Both the position numbers and the translations under genes were made by a program. A DNA stretch of 64,000 nucleotides from Piscicola geometra (lineage: Eukaryota > Annelida > Clitellata > Hirudinida > Piscicolidae): the NCBI GenBank assembly GCA_943735955.1, contig OX030957.1, forward strand, positions 4,089,301 through 4,153,300, written 5' to 3'. Each line of letters begins with the position of its first letter. The stretch's first letter is position 1. Positions 63,167 to 64,000 of the stretch are shown one piece after another. The notes under the pieces were generated by a model. That model was not told the origin of the DNA. It was given only the letters and a program-made list of their open reading frames with translations, and searched no databases.

Positions 63167-64000
63167 ATGGAAGGGGAAGAGACGACAGAGAGTGAGACGA
63201 CAGAGAGTGAAAGTGAGTTCAGTGAAGATAGAAGTTTGAGTGAGGGTGCTAGTAGTGAGAGAGAAGGAGAGATGGGAGGGAGAGAGGGTGCTAGTAGTGA
63301 GAGAGAAGGAGAGATGGGAGGGAGAGAGGAAGAAAGGCAAGTAAGAGGGGAAGAAGAGATGGAAAGAACGGAGGAAGAAAGTCAGTCAGGAGGAGAAGTC
63401 GTGGAGGAAATGAAAGAAGAAGGAGGAAGTGTGGATGAAGAGTTAAAATTAGAAAAAACAAAAGTAGCAGAAGAAGAAAAAGAGATAGAAGGAAATAGAA
63501 AGACTGAAAAGACAAAAGATACTGAAGAAGAAAATGAAATGAAAAGAAAGAAAGAAAAAGAGGAAGAAGAACAAATGAAAAAAGAGGAAAAAATAAAGAA
63601 AGAAAAAAAGTTGAACGATGAAAAGAAAATTGAAGAAACAAAAAAAGTAGAAGCGGAAAAAAAACTGAAAAAGAAAATGGAAGAAGAAAAGAAAATGGAA
63701 GAAGAAAAGAAAATGGAAGAAAAAAAGAAAATGGAAGAAAAAAAGAAAATGGAGGAAAAAAAGAAAATGGAAGAAAAAAAGAAAAATGAAGAAAAAAAGA
63801 AAATAGAAGAAAAAAAGAAAATGGAAGAAAAAAAGAAAATGGAAGAAAAAAAGAAAATTGAAGAAAAAAAGAAAATGGAAGAAAAAAAGAAAATTGAAGA
63901 AAAAAAGAAAATGGAAGAAAAAAAGAAAGTGGAAGAAAAAAAGAAAATGGAAGAAAAAAAGAAAATGGAAGAAAAAAAGAAAATGGAAGAAAAAGAGAAA
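63167..64000 (+). CDS. Glu/Lys-rich coiled-coil-like protein, 5' part (partial)
   Basis: A frame opening at ATG 63167 stays open for 278 codons to the window edge. It starts MEGEETTESETTESE and carries a duplicated GASSEREGEMGGRE block. It then becomes highly charged (Glu, Lys, Met) and from about 63670 turns into an 18-bp tandem repeat coding for MEEKKK. Such composition can form a long single helix, as in the caldesmon or TolA type. No domain is recognised. The purine-only strand bias of the repeat makes any frame long, but the non-repetitive first 130 codons without a stop support real coding. It could also be an internal exon with this ATG not the start. Confidence 0.45.
   Translation, partial: MEGEETTESETTESESEFSEDRSLSEGASSEREGEMGGREGASSEREGEMGGREEERQVRGEEEMERTEEESQSGGEVVEEMKEEGGSVDEELKLEKTKVAEEEKEIEGNRKTEKTKDTEEENEMKRKKEKEEEEQMKKEEKIKKEKKLNDEKKIEETKKVEAEKKLKKKMEEEKKMEEEKKMEEKKKMEEKKKMEEKKKMEEKKKNEEKKKIEEKKKMEEKKKMEEKKKIEEKKKMEEKKKIEEKKKMEEKKKVEEKKKMEEKKKMEEKKKMEEKEK

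Overview
This is a eukaryotic nuclear window: multi-exon genes with GT-AG (and a few GC-AG) introns, AT-rich flanks, tRNA-derived SINEs, DNA-transposon and LINE remnants, and a very heavy load of micro- and minisatellites. The protein set is animal (STIM, MCMBP, SLAIN, a metazoan-type lipoyl synthase). I read it as an invertebrate, probably lophotrochozoan; this rests on gene content and SINE tail style and is an inference, with no species assigned.

Layout. 1-724 (+): 3' end of an RPUSD2-like RNA pseudouridine synthase. 2449-12641 (-): about 19 exons of a nucleoside-phosphorylase-domain protein of unknown role. 13180-21040 (+): complete 16-exon STIM, head to head with the phosphorylase gene across about 0.5 kb. 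21-29 kb: transposon-rich gap with a decayed MULE element, a hAT element with an exact 8-bp target duplication, three SINE copies and a 0.9-kb ATTG array grown from a SINE tail. 29091-37245 (-): SLAIN-family gene whose third intron holds a 2.4-kb 30-bp minisatellite. 37699-43535 (-): MCMBP. 43762-48252 (+): complete 13-exon LIAS, sharing a 226-bp divergent promoter gap with MCMBP. 48.3-58.6 kb: mostly repeats, a LINE reverse-transcriptase fragment and a doubtful Q/N/H-rich gene. 58.65-62.36 kb (+): ankyrin plus poly-Q gene. 63167-64000 (+): a Glu/Lys-rich reading frame that runs off the window.

The genes do not form one pathway: calcium-store sensing (STIM), microtubule plus-end regulation (SLAIN), MCM/replication (MCMBP), mitochondrial lipoylation (LIAS) and RNA modification (RPUSD2). 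Exon chains were built by hand from reading phase, splice consensus and remembered family similarity. LIAS, STIM and SLAIN close with consistent phases at every junction; MCMBP and the phosphorylase gene each have junctions I could not resolve.

The most interesting architectural signal is strand-specific: in the sense direction of each gene many introns begin inside GT or GAT repeats directly at the donor and end in CA, ATC or CAC repeats directly at the acceptor. The polarity flips with gene strand, so such introns could fold end to end. Nearly all long open frames in the window are repeat translations and were rejected.
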